From the NCBI GenBank assembly GCA_946886425.1, contig CAMPIP010000027.1:1-18399 (forward strand): DNA of 18,399 nucleotides, given 5' to 3'. A program made the position numbers and the translations under genes. Under the pieces are notes generated by a model. It made no database searches, was not told the origin of the DNA, and saw only the letters and a list, made by a program, of their open reading frames with translations. Source of the stretch: an uncultured Actinomycetes bacterium. GTDB lineage: Bacteria; Actinomycetota; Thermoleophilia; Solirubrobacterales; 70-9. Positions 6,839 through 14,016 of this stretch are shown in pieces. Position 1 is the first letter of the stretch. Each line of letters starts with the position of its first letter.

Positions 6839-7408
6839 TTCGACGCGGTTAGCAGCAGCCCCCTGGACGACCGTTACGAGACCGGCAGTTTCGCCGGCGC
6901 GGGAACCTTTTTCTGCTTGATATGCGGCTCCCAGCTGTCCGTGGAGGAGAGCGAGGCGCTGCCCGAGTGCCCCCACTGCGGGTCGGCGCGCTTCCGCCGC
7001 GACTCGATCTTCGAAGAACGCCAGGACCACGGCTCCACCACCGCCGAATTCGCCGCCACTCATGCCACCGGCCCCCCGGAGTGGCTGGGCGAGGTTCGCG
7101 AGCAGCTCCCCCGCACCGGTCATTTCCTGGCCCTCTGCGAGGACGGCGGCGAGGTCGAGGTTTTCGCGATCGAGCGGGGATGGACCCGGATCGGCCGCAG
7201 CGTCGCCGCCGACGTCCGCCTCGACGACCCCTCCGTCTCCCGGCGTCATGCCCTCGTCGTCGCCGAGCCGGGCCAGGGACTGCGTGTCCTCGACGACCGC
7301 AGCCTCAACGGCGTCTTCGTCAACGGCGAGCCCGTCGAGTGGGGCCCGCTGGAGGACGGCGACGAGCTCACTGTCGGCCGCTACAGCCTCTTCCTCCTCG
7401 TCGCCTGA
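6836..7408 (+). CDS. Zinc-ribbon plus FHA-domain protein, probable ATC start
   Basis: About 190 residues if read from ATC 6836. A treble-clef/zinc-ribbon motif C27-x2-C30-x14-C45-x2-C48 comes first, then an acidic linker, then an FHA domain (about 100-188). The phosphothreonine-binding residues are visible: 'GRS' (Arg121), 'DPSVSRRHA' and 'SLNGVFVNGEPV'. FHA domains bind phosphothreonine peptides, often in Ser/Thr kinase pathways; no kinase is in the window. The only canonical start, TTG at 6917, falls between the first two zinc-binding cysteines and would remove the first. I therefore place the start at the ribosome site. The next gene, a coiled-coil protein, begins 40 bp downstream on the same strand. 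Confidence 0.8.
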   Translation: MFDAVSSSPLDDRYETGSFAGAGTFFCLICGSQLSVEESEALPECPHCGSARFRRDSIFEERQDHGSTTAEFAATHATGPPEWLGEVREQLPRTGHFLALCEDGGEVEVFAIERGWTRIGRSVAADVRLDDPSVSRRHALVVAEPGQGLRVLDDRSLNGVFVNGEPVEWGPLEDGDELTVGRYSLFLLVA

Positions 7409-7448
7409 AGCCGGTTCCGGCCACTCCCGTCCGTAGGATGCGGGGCCG

Positions 7449-7892
7449 ATGAGCGCCGTCCCCAACCCGGTCGACCCACCGCTGCCACCGGGCGGCGGCC
7501 CGCGCGAGGTCCCGGAGATTTCCGCCGCCGCCGACCGCGCCCGCGCCCAGCTGCACGAGGAGATCGAGCGCGTCCGCCGCGGCGTCGAGGAGATGCTCGC
7601 CGAGCAGGGCGAGCCGATCAACGCCGACCTCCGCCGCGAGCTCGACACGATCCACGAGGACGTCCGCCGTTACGTCAAAACCCGCGTCCGCAAATCCGAG
7701 CGCAAGACCACCCGCGCGATTCGCAAAGTCGACGAGCGCACCGACCGCCTAGAGGAGCGCCTCGACCGCCTCGAGGCGGAGCGGCAGGCGACCGAGTACC
7801 GGATCCACACGAACACCGAGTACTTGCTCGACGGGCTGCTTGGAGAGGTGCGGGCGATCGCCGACAAACTGGAAGGGCGCGGGAGTTCCTGA
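7449..7892 (+). CDS. Coiled-coil protein of unknown function
   Basis: A 147-residue protein of a family I do not recognise. It has a proline-rich N-terminus (residues 5-20) and then an almost continuous charged helix (about 25-145). Heptad-like spacing is visible in 'IERVRRGVEEML', 'LDTIHEDVRRYV' and 'RTDRLEERLDRLEAER', which suggests a parallel dimer or trimer. There is no signal peptide or membrane segment, so it is probably cytoplasmic. An AGGA-type ribosome site lies about 10 nt before the ATG. It follows the FHA gene closely, so the two may be one transcription unit. A 120-nt hairpin begins 13 nt after its stop codon. Confidence 0.7.
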   Translation: MSAVPNPVDPPLPPGGGPREVPEISAAADRARAQLHEEIERVRRGVEEMLAEQGEPINADLRRELDTIHEDVRRYVKTRVRKSERKTTRAIRKVDERTDRLEERLDRLEAERQATEYRIHTNTEYLLDGLLGEVRAIADKLEGRGSS

Positions 7893-7905
7893 CACGGGCG
7901 TGGGG

Positions 7906-8025
7906 GCGGGGCCCGGTGCCCCTCCCGCTTGCTGGGTTTTTCGGCTGGAAGCATCGGGGCCGTCCGAGATTCGCGCTTGAGCGAAAAACAGGACGCCGCT
8001 GCGCGGGAGGGGCACCGGGCCCCGC
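7906..8025. repeat. 120-nt hairpin with 23-bp perfect inverted arms, REP-pair-like
   Basis: The arms are 7906-7928 and 8003-8025, perfect reverse complements over 23 bp. Each arm is itself partly palindromic (GGGGC-ccggt-GCCCC), as in REP elements. Inside, a second stem, GTTTTTCG with CGAAAAAC (7936-7943 and 7982-7989), continues through CT/AG to AAGC/GCTT (7949-7952 and 7975-7978), so nearly the whole unit folds as one rod. It starts 13 nt after the stop of the coiled-coil gene. It may act as a terminator, as mRNA 3'-end protection, or be a small mobile repeat. Confidence 0.75.
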
Positions 8026-8207
8026 TCTCCAGGCTCCTGCGCCGGCACTCCCGAGACGTTCGAGTCGTGGAGCCAGCAACAGGCCCCGAGCCGTCTCTCT
8101 CACTCAAGAGTGAGACTCCAGCTCAAGCCGTCCCGCCAGGAAGGCCCTGAGCCCTAGCCCCACTGCCAGACCGCCGGGCGATCTCGGCGGAGTCTTTGGT
8201 CCCGAGA

Positions 8208-8314
8208 GGGAGGGGCGGTGACCCCTCTCCCGGAGGCTTTGGGAGCGGCGAGATTACGGCCCTGCAGGCACTGGCGGCCGTACGGTCTCCGGGAGAGGGG
8301 TCACCGCCCCTCCC
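8208..8314. repeat. 107-nt hairpin with 28-bp perfect inverted arms, related to the one at 7906
   Basis: The arms are 8208-8235 and 8287-8314, perfect reverse complements over 28 bp. Each arm also folds on itself (GGGAGGGG with CCCCTcTCCC). An inner stem TACGGCC/GGCCGTA lies at 8255-8261 and 8276-8282. The arm shares the blocks GGGGC, GGTG, CCCCT and CCCG, in the same order, with the arms at 7906 and 8003. It begins 13 nt after the gltB stop codon on the minus strand, the same distance as the other hairpin from its own gene. Confidence 0.75.
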
Positions 8315-8327
8315 CCACGCCCGAGCC

Positions 8328-11300
8328 CTACTCGGTCGAGATCGACGGGTCCGCCTGAACCTTGTGCGGCACGATCATCAGGAAGTTGCTGGCCGCATCC
8401 GCCGCCAGCTCGAGGATCCGCACCGCCTCTTCGCCCTGGTCGGTCGCGCGCAGCTCCTCGGCGTAGGCGGTGAGCAGGTCGTCGACGTCGAGCAGGCCCT
8501 CGGCGTCGAGGTCGGTGAGTTGGACTTTGGCGCCCTCGCCGAGGCGGCGCTCGATCGACTCGCGGTCGAGGCCGAAGGCGTTATGGCGGACGTAGACGCG
8601 GCCACCGGTCATCCCGGCGCAGGCCCAGGGGCCGATGTCGCCGAGGACGACGGCGCGCCCCGAGGTCATGTACTCGAAGGCGAAGCCCTTGACGTTGGCG
8701 CGGTTGGCCAGCGAGCCGCGGTTGTCGTCGATGTCCTGCTCGGGCTCGCCGCCCAGCACCACGTCGGCGCCGGAGAGGCGGATGCAGAAGCGCGAGTCAG
8801 CCGAGCCCTGCACGAACAGACGGCCGCGCTGGGCGCCGTAGGCGAAGGACTTGCCCACCGAGCCGTTGAGGCGCTTGCCCTTGATGCCCTTGCCCTTGAG
8901 GATCGAGATCGTCCCGCCCAGCATCGTCTTGCCGACGCCGTCCTGGGCGCCGCCCTCGACGCGGATCGAGACGCCGTAGGAGTTGAAGGCGCCCAGCCCC
9001 TGGCCGGCGACCGAGCCGCCGTTGAACTCGAGGCTGGCGAGCACGTCTTCGTTGGCCTCGGGAGCGTCGGCGTCGAAGATCCGCGAGCGCGCGATCGCCC
9101 CGGCCAGCTCGGTGCCGAGCACGCGGTCGTTGGCGTCGGTCGGGCGCGGGAACTCGTTGCGGATCGTCCGACCCGGGCAGATGTCCCCGGCCAGCGAGGC
9201 GATCTGGGTCGAGGCCTCCTTGGACTCCATCCGGATCGGCCGGGCGACGACCAGGCCGGCCTCGGCCCGGGCGTCCTCGCTCTCGGCGACCGGCAGGTCG
9301 ATCGGCTCCAGGTCGAGGTACTCCTCGAGCGGCTCGATCAGCGGCATCAGGTCGATCCGCTCCGTCATCGCGGTCTGCTCCAGCAGGTCGTAGCGGCCGA
9401 CCAGGTCCTGGGCGCGCTCATAGCCGAGCGAGGCGACGACCTGCTTGACCTCCTCGCCCATCGCCGCGAAGAAGCGGGCGCAGCTCTCGGCCGAGCGGTC
9501 GACTTCCTGCGGGGTGAACTTCTTGAGGCCGTGCTCCTGGGCCTGCTCGACGGTCTCGATCTGGGTGGCGATCCCGACGTGGCAGGTGTCGAGCTGGCAG
9601 CCGCGGCAGATCGTGCAGCCGAGGCTGACCATCGCCAGGGTGCCGAAGCCGACCCGGTTGGCGCCGAGGCAGTGCAATTTGACGATGTCGTGGCCGGTCC
9701 GGTAGCCGCCGTCGGCCCAGATCTCGACCCGGTTGCGGAGGCCGGCCTCCATCAGCGCCCGGTGCACGGCGCGGGTGCCGATGTCGCTCGGCAGGCCGAC
9801 GTGGCGCAGGGCGTGCTGGCGGGCGGCTCCGGTGCCGCCCTCGAACCCGGAGAGGGTAATGATGTCGGCGCCGGCCTTGGCGATGCCGAGGCCGATCGTG
9901 CCGATGTTCGGCACCACCGGGACCTTGACCGAGACGCGCACGTCCGGGTTGACGGTCTTCAGCTCGTCGATCAGCTCGGCGAGGTCCTCGATCGAGTAGA
10001 GATCGTGGTTGTTGGACGGCGAGATCAGGTCGGTGCCGGGCGACGCGTTACGCGCCGCGGCGACCTTCTCGGAGACCTTCTTGCCGGGCAGGTGGCCGCC
10101 CTCGCCGGGCTTGGCGCCCTGGCCGATCTTGATCTCGGCGACGTAGGACGAGTTCAGCATCTCCGCGGAGACGCCGAAGCGCCCCGAGGCGACCTGCTGG
10201 CCCCGCCATTTCCGGTACTGCCCGTACATGTCGCGGATCTCGCCACCCTCGCCGTTCATGCAGAGGATGTTGGTCGCCTTGGCCGCGTCCGCGTAGGCGC
10301 GGAAGGCCGGCTCGGACTGCGAGCCGAAGCTCATCGAGGAGATCACGATCGGGTAGTCGTGGTGGCCGACTCCGGCATCGACGGTCGAGGGGTCGGCGAT
10401 CGGCTCCCGGTCGCCCTTCAGCCCCATGATGTGGCGCATCGAGATCGGGTTCTGCTGCTCGAGGTCGCGGACTTTCTCCGAATATTCCTCGTAGGAGCCG
10501 GAGCCGTTGGCGGTCGCGATCGCCGCCTTGTAGACCTTCGGGTAGAAGCGGAACGTCTTCGCCGGTTTGGCGTCCTCGTCGCCGTTCAGGACCCGGGCCC
10601 GGGCGTTGGTGTCCTCGTCGAGCTGCGCGAAGCCGGCGCCGCCTCTCTCGGAGGCGGCGAAGGCCTCGGTCTGGAAGATCTCCGCCAGCTCTGGCTTGAT
10701 CCCGATCGAGGAGAACTGGCGGGCGTAGCCGCGCACCTCGTGGATCCCGATCGTCGAGATGACTTTCTCGATCCCCTTCACGAAGGCGGCGCAGAGGTTG
10801 TCGACGTCGGTCTCGTAGTCCTCGACGCAGATCACCTCGACCATCGTGTACGGGCAGACGCCGTTGGCGCCGAGCCCGAGGGCGAGCATCACGTCGTGGA
10901 CGTTGCGGATCGCCGCAGAGCGCAGCACCAGGCCGCAGCGCCGGCGCAGGTTCTCTTCGCCGGACTGAACCTTGAACTGCTTGAGGCCCTGGTCGACGGC
11001 CGAGGTGGCCAGGTGCGGGTCGAGGTAGCGGCGCTCGCCGTCGTAGACGGTGCGGTCGCTGAGGACCAGCAGCTCGGCGCCGTCGCGGACGTGCTTGACG
11101 GCTTCCTGCTTGATCCGCTCGATCGCGCCCTGGGTCGTCTCCGACTCCAGCAGCGAGATGTCGACGACCGCGCCGCGGCCGCGGAACTCCTCCCAGAGGT
11201 CCTCGAGGAGGTAGGTCCGGTGCTTGCGGGCGATCTTCCGGTAGGTCTTGTCGGAGAGCGGCGCCAGCTCGTGGTGGCCGCCGAGGATCAGCGGGAAGGC

Positions 11301-12992
11301 GGTTTCGATCGTGCCGGTATCGAGGCTGGCGTCCTCGATCGTGGGACGGCGGCCGAACACGGCGCGGGTCGAGAAGTGCTCCATCTCGCGCTCGCGGTCG
11401 ATCGCCGGGTTGGTGACGACGGCGACCGTCTCCTTGAAGTAGTCGGCGAGGTTCTGCCGCTCCGGCGAGAGCGCCGCGAGGGGCCCGTCGTAGCCGAGCG
11501 AGCCGACCGGCTCGGCCCCGTTGGAGGCCATCTGCTGGACGAGTTTGACGTCGTCGCGCTGCCAGCCGAAGCCGGCGAGGACGCGGTCGGAGACCTTGAC
11601 CGGCTCCTCGGGGCCGGCGTCGGAGTAGCCGGGGACGTCGGTGCCCTCGAGCGGACCGCCGGCTTCGATCGCCCGCTCATAGGGAGCGACCGAGTCGACG
11701 CCGTTGCGCTTCAGCCAGCTGTCGCGGACCATCCGCAGCATCTCGTCGTGCGGGTGCAGGGTCGAGCGGCGCTGGCGACGATCGATCAGCACCATCGCCT
11801 TCTCGCCGGGGGCGAGCGGCTTCGGCTCGGAGGCCATGTCGTGGACCGAGACGACGCCGGGCTCGGAGCTGAAGACGAAGTCTTCGCCGGTCTCGACCTG
11901 CCAGAGCGGCCGCAGGCCGAGCGCGTCGGAGGAGAACACGCATTCGTCGGCGTGGCGGGCGATCAGGGCCACGGGGCCCTGCGAGAACGGCCCCATCGCC
12001 TGCCGCAGGTACATGTAGAAGCCCTGCAAGTCGGCTGGGAAGCCGCGGATCTCCTCGACGATCGGCGGCAGCACCATCTCCATCGCTTCCGCCAGGCCGA
12101 GCCCCTCGCGGCTGACCAGGGTGTCGATGGTGAGGTTGAGATCCTGGGAGTCGGAGGCGCCGGGACGGATCGGCACCGACAGCATCTTCGCCTCCTGGCG
12201 CAGCTGTTCGATCGTGTTGATCTCGCCGTTGTGGCCGAGCGCCGAGAACGGCTGCACCCGCTTGAAGGAGGGCCAGGTGTTGGTCGAGTAGCGGTTGTGG
12301 CCGAACGAGCCGATCGTCTCGAAGCGCTCGTCGCGCAGGTCCGGGTAGTACTCACCGAGCACCGTCGGCGCGCCCATCACCTTGTAGACGCAGGTGGTCG
12401 CCGAGAAGGACGGGACGTGGACGCCGAGCTGCTGCTCGAGCTCGATCAGGAGCTCGAAGAGGACGCTGTCGCGGCGGCTGGCGTCGGGGACGAGACCGGC
12501 GATCTGCCAGAAGTGCGGCTCCTCCTCGCGCGCGGTCGCGCCCAGCGCCGTCGAGTCGACGACGCCGATCCGCTCGGCGAGGATCCGGAAGCCGCCGCCG
12601 CCGAGCAGCTCGCGGGCGTCGTGCTGGACCTTCTCGAGGTCCTGGGAGCGCTCGACGAAGATGTGGCCGACCGCGAAGGCGTCGTCGAGGGTCAGCGAGG
12701 GGTCGTGGCCACCGGAGCGGACCTCCTCGGCCCAGATCTTCCGCGGCAGGTCGAGCATGAGGCCGCAGCCGTCCCCCTCCCCGTCGACGTTGCCGGCCCG
12801 GTGGAGCATCTTCTGCAGCGCCGGGATCGCCAGCTCGATCGGCCGGTGGCTCGGGGTGGCGTCCTTGCGCACGGACGCGTAGATCGCACAGGCGTCTTTG
12901 TCCTCGACGCTGGGCGGCGAAACCAGTGGCCTGTAGGGACGCTCGGGCGAGTAGCGCTCAACGCTCGCGCCGGAAGACTGGTGCTTCGGCAT
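8328..12992 (-). CDS. gltB: Glutamate synthase, large subunit (GOGAT alpha)
   Basis: A 1554-residue enzyme, the usual length. It takes the amide of glutamine and 2-oxoglutarate to make two glutamates. Domains in order: a class II glutamine amidotransferase beginning at Cys35 after a 34-residue propeptide ('KDACAIYASV', 'HRAGNVDGEGDGCGLML'); a central domain ('GSLGYDGPLAALSPERQNLADYF', 'VTNPAIDRERE'); an FMN synthase domain (about 840-1210, 'GEGGHLPGKKVSEKVA'); and a C-terminal GXGXG helix (about 1290-1500). The 3Fe-4S ligands are C1126-x5-C1132-x4-C1137. Two oddities are an extra Cys1129 inside that motif and about 20 extra residues near 1415-1440 in the C-terminal domain. gltD is not in the window, so the electron donor is unknown. 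I chose the ATG at 12990-12992 because GGAGG lies 7 nt upstream; a GTG at 13031 has no ribosome site. Confidence 0.95.
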   Translation of the reverse strand: MPKHQSSGASVERYSPERPYRPLVSPPSVEDKDACAIYASVRKDATPSHRPIELAIPALQKMLHRAGNVDGEGDGCGLMLDLPRKIWAEEVRSGGHDPSLTLDDAFAVGHIFVERSQDLEKVQHDARELLGGGGFRILAERIGVVDSTALGATAREEEPHFWQIAGLVPDASRRDSVLFELLIELEQQLGVHVPSFSATTCVYKVMGAPTVLGEYYPDLRDERFETIGSFGHNRYSTNTWPSFKRVQPFSALGHNGEINTIEQLRQEAKMLSVPIRPGASDSQDLNLTIDTLVSREGLGLAEAMEMVLPPIVEEIRGFPADLQGFYMYLRQAMGPFSQGPVALIARHADECVFSSDALGLRPLWQVETGEDFVFSSEPGVVSVHDMASEPKPLAPGEKAMVLIDRRQRRSTLHPHDEMLRMVRDSWLKRNGVDSVAPYERAIEAGGPLEGTDVPGYSDAGPEEPVKVSDRVLAGFGWQRDDVKLVQQMASNGAEPVGSLGYDGPLAALSPERQNLADYFKETVAVVTNPAIDREREMEHFSTRAVFGRRPTIEDASLDTGTIETAFPLILGGHHELAPLSDKTYRKIARKHRTYLLEDLWEEFRGRGAVVDISLLESETTQGAIERIKQEAVKHVRDGAELLVLSDRTVYDGERRYLDPHLATSAVDQGLKQFKVQSGEENLRRRCGLVLRSAAIRNVHDVMLALGLGANGVCPYTMVEVICVEDYETDVDNLCAAFVKGIEKVISTIGIHEVRGYARQFSSIGIKPELAEIFQTEAFAASERGGAGFAQLDEDTNARARVLNGDEDAKPAKTFRFYPKVYKAAIATANGSGSYEEYSEKVRDLEQQNPISMRHIMGLKGDREPIADPSTVDAGVGHHDYPIVISSMSFGSQSEPAFRAYADAAKATNILCMNGEGGEIRDMYGQYRKWRGQQVASGRFGVSAEMLNSSYVAEIKIGQGAKPGEGGHLPGKKVSEKVAAARNASPGTDLISPSNNHDLYSIEDLAELIDELKTVNPDVRVSVKVPVVPNIGTIGLGIAKAGADIITLSGFEGGTGAARQHALRHVGLPSDIGTRAVHRALMEAGLRNRVEIWADGGYRTGHDIVKLHCLGANRVGFGTLAMVSLGCTICRGCQLDTCHVGIATQIETVEQAQEHGLKKFTPQEVDRSAESCARFFAAMGEEVKQVVASLGYERAQDLVGRYDLLEQTAMTERIDLMPLIEPLEEYLDLEPIDLPVAESEDARAEAGLVVARPIRMESKEASTQIASLAGDICPGRTIRNEFPRPTDANDRVLGTELAGAIARSRIFDADAPEANEDVLASLEFNGGSVAGQGLGAFNSYGVSIRVEGGAQDGVGKTMLGGTISILKGKGIKGKRLNGSVGKSFAYGAQRGRLFVQGSADSRFCIRLSGADVVLGGEPEQDIDDNRGSLANRANVKGFAFEYMTSGRAVVLGDIGPWACAGMTGGRVYVRHNAFGLDRESIERRLGEGAKVQLTDLDAEGLLDVDDLLTAYAEELRATDQGEEAVRILELAADAASNFLMIVPHKVQADPSISTE

Positions 12993-13054
12993 GTGATCCT
13001 CCCGGGTTCCGTGCCTTCTTCGAGCGGGCACGCGACGGGTTGACGGGTTTCCGG

Positions 13055-13060
13055 ATTATA
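13055..13060 (-). promoter_or_regulatory. Likely -10 box (TATAAT) of gltB
   Basis: A perfect TATAAT on the minus strand gives a 5' leader of about 55 nt that contains the GGAGG site of gltB. The matching -35 position (13078-13083, ACCCTG) is poor, so an activator may be needed. The palindrome at 13094-13116 lies just upstream. Confidence 0.5.
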
Positions 13061-13093
13061 GGCGAGGCCAGGCGTGCCAGGGTGTGATTGCAG

Positions 13094-13116
13094 TTTGTCC
13101 CGCTATGCGGCACAAA
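13094..13116. terminator. Hairpin between the cupin gene and gltB
   Basis: TTTGT-c-CCGC pairs with GCGG-c-ACAAA across a TAT loop, with one C/C mismatch. Weaker pairing extends to GATTG/CAATC (13086-13124). It lies 15 nt after the cupin stop codon and has no U-tract on either strand. It could end cupin transcription, or be a protein site upstream of the gltB promoter. Confidence 0.5.
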
Positions 13117-13131
13117 AGTCAATCGCGCCCG

Positions 13132-13506
13132 TCATCCCCATGACATCGGCTGGTAGCCGCCCTCGGGCTGAACGCCGATCAGCATTGCGGTGACGTCGGC
13201 CTCGGAGCGGTTGAGGATCGTGCGGCTGACCGGCGGCTCGATCGAGGCGAAGGTACCGGCCGGGGCCGGGTGATCCTCGCCGCCGATCCGCAGCACCGCG
13301 TCGCCCTCGAGGATCACGTAGAGCTCGACCTGGCCGCTCTCGTTCTCGTCGTGCTCGGGGATCTGGCCGCCCGGCCCGATCTCGACAAGGTTGAAGCCGA
13401 AGGACGAGGCGCCGAGGGCTTTGCGCGCCAGCTTCCAGGTGCACTCACCGGAGCCCTCCATCGCCTCGAACTCGTCGCGGTGCTTGATCGTGAAGTCGGC
13501 CGCCAT
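13132..13506 (-). CDS. Small cupin-domain protein
   Basis: A 124-residue single-domain cupin. Motif 1 is visible as 'GPGGQIPEHDENESGQVELYVILEGDAVLRIGG', with a His and Glu residues that could bind a metal. Motif 2 ('HPAPAGTFASIEPPVSRTILN') has the P-x-G turn but lacks the usual second-motif His. Metal binding may therefore be incomplete, and the protein could be a sensor or isomerase-like rather than an oxygenase. Substrate unknown. The ATG is at 13504-13506, with a TAAGGT box 8 nt upstream and no good ribosome site. It is divergent from the SnoaL-like gene with only 21 bp between the starts. Confidence 0.8.
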   Translation of the reverse strand: MAADFTIKHRDEFEAMEGSGECTWKLARKALGASSFGFNLVEIGPGGQIPEHDENESGQVELYVILEGDAVLRIGGEDHPAPAGTFASIEPPVSRTILNRSEADVTAMLIGVQPEGGYQPMSWG

Positions 13507-13512
13507 TAGGTT
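13507..13512 (+). promoter_or_regulatory. Possible -10 box (TAGGTT) of the SnoaL-like gene
   Basis: TAGGTT ends 15 nt upstream of the ATG at 13528. It is the only TANNNT match on the plus strand in the 21-bp divergent gap, and would give a leader of roughly 8 nt. Confidence 0.3.
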
Positions 13513-13514
13513 CG

Positions 13515-13520
13515 ACCTTA
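13515..13520 (-). promoter_or_regulatory. Possible -10 box (TAAGGT) of the cupin gene
   Basis: TAAGGT ends 8 nt before the cupin ATG. It sits 2 bp from the opposing TAGGTT box, so the two promoters would face away from each other and overlap. Confidence 0.4.
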
Positions 13521-13527
13521 CCCCCGA

Positions 13528-13968
13528 ATGACCGATCAGGGCAAGGACTCAGCCGAGGCACTGGAAGCGGCGATCGCCCGCTACAACGAGGCCTGGAACG
13601 CGCACGACCTCGACGCGATCGTGGCGATGCACGCGCCCGACATGGTCTTCGAGAACCACACCGCCGGCGAGGCGGCCAGCGGCGCCGAGGTCCGCGACCA
13701 CATCGGCGCGATCTTCGCCACCTGGCCCGACATCGCCTTCGCGACCCGGCGCCTCTACGTGCGCGAGGGCCTGGTCGTCCAGGAATGGACCGCCTCGGCG
13801 ACCCACGCCCGCGAGATGCGCCGCGGCGACCTGGTCGCCGCGGCAACCGGGCGCGGGATCGAGTGGGACGGCCTCGACGTGATCCCCTTCGAGGACGGCC
13901 TCGTCAAGCGCAAGGACGTCTACTCGGACAGCGTCTCGATCCTGCGCCAGGTCGGCCTGCTCGATTAG
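13528..13968 (+). CDS. SnoaL-like / NTF2-fold ester cyclase family protein
   Basis: A 146-residue protein with the SnoaL-like pattern: 'AAIARYNEAWNAHDLDAIVAMHAPDMVFENHTAGEAASGAEVRDHIGAIFATWPDI'. 'NAHD', 'HAPD', the 'G..A' turn and the 'PDI' step are typical of this cone-shaped fold. It ends with 'EWDGLDVIPFEDGLVKRKDVYSD', also typical. Family members include polyketide cyclases and many proteins of unknown substrate. It is paired divergently with a cupin across 21 bp, so the two are probably regulated together. There is no ribosome site before the ATG. A strong palindrome starts 1 nt after its stop codon. Confidence 0.85.
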   Translation: MTDQGKDSAEALEAAIARYNEAWNAHDLDAIVAMHAPDMVFENHTAGEAASGAEVRDHIGAIFATWPDIAFATRRLYVREGLVVQEWTASATHAREMRRGDLVAAATGRGIEWDGLDVIPFEDGLVKRKDVYSDSVSILRQVGLLD

Positions 13969-13969
13969 G

Positions 13970-14010
13970 TGTGATGAGTTATGCCCGGCAAGCGGGCATA
14001 ACTCATCACA
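13970..14010. terminator. 41-nt perfect palindrome between convergent genes, probable bidirectional terminator
   Basis: The arms 13970-13987 and 13993-14010 are exact reverse complements over 18 bp, starting TGTGATGAGTT, around a GCAAG loop. The palindrome nearly fills the 48 bp between the SnoaL-like stop (13968) and the beta-propeller stop (14017). There is no U-tract on either strand. The position favours a two-way terminator. A regulator-binding site is possible but less likely away from any promoter. Confidence 0.7.
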
Positions 14011-14016
14011 GTTGCC

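Larger units (their letters stand above)
7893..8327. other. 435-bp convergent intergenic region rich in inverted repeats
   Basis: No credible gene lies here. Short open frames, such as 7916-8113, run through the hairpin arms and look like nothing known. The region holds two long inverted repeats (7906-8025 and 8208-8314). It also has a small stem TCTCACTC/GAGTGAGA at 8098-8115 with an AA loop, and a 6-bp CCGCCG/CGGCGG stem at 8171-8190. Confidence 0.8.

Noticed and set aside
6810..6920. ATG-started 36-codon frame overlapping the start of the FHA gene, as a leader peptide or as a frameshifted FHA start
   Set aside because: It has no ribosome site of its own. The strong GAAGGAG would lie inside it, and joining it to the FHA frame would need a frame change. 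The ATC start explains the data more simply.
7916..8150. Short frames of 65-73 codons in the convergent intergenic region
   Set aside because: They cross the hairpin arms, have no ribosome site and no recognisable protein pattern.
12993..13031. Longer gltB starting at GTG 13031
   Set aside because: No ribosome site there, whereas the ATG at 12992 has GGAGG 7 nt upstream. The extra 13 residues also show no family similarity.
8196..13043. A 1615-codon open frame on the plus strand, antisense to all of gltB
   Set aside because: It mirrors gltB codon by codon, is full of Asp, Arg, Val, Leu and Ala repeats and has no family motifs. GC-rich codon use removes stops from the opposite strand, which explains its length.
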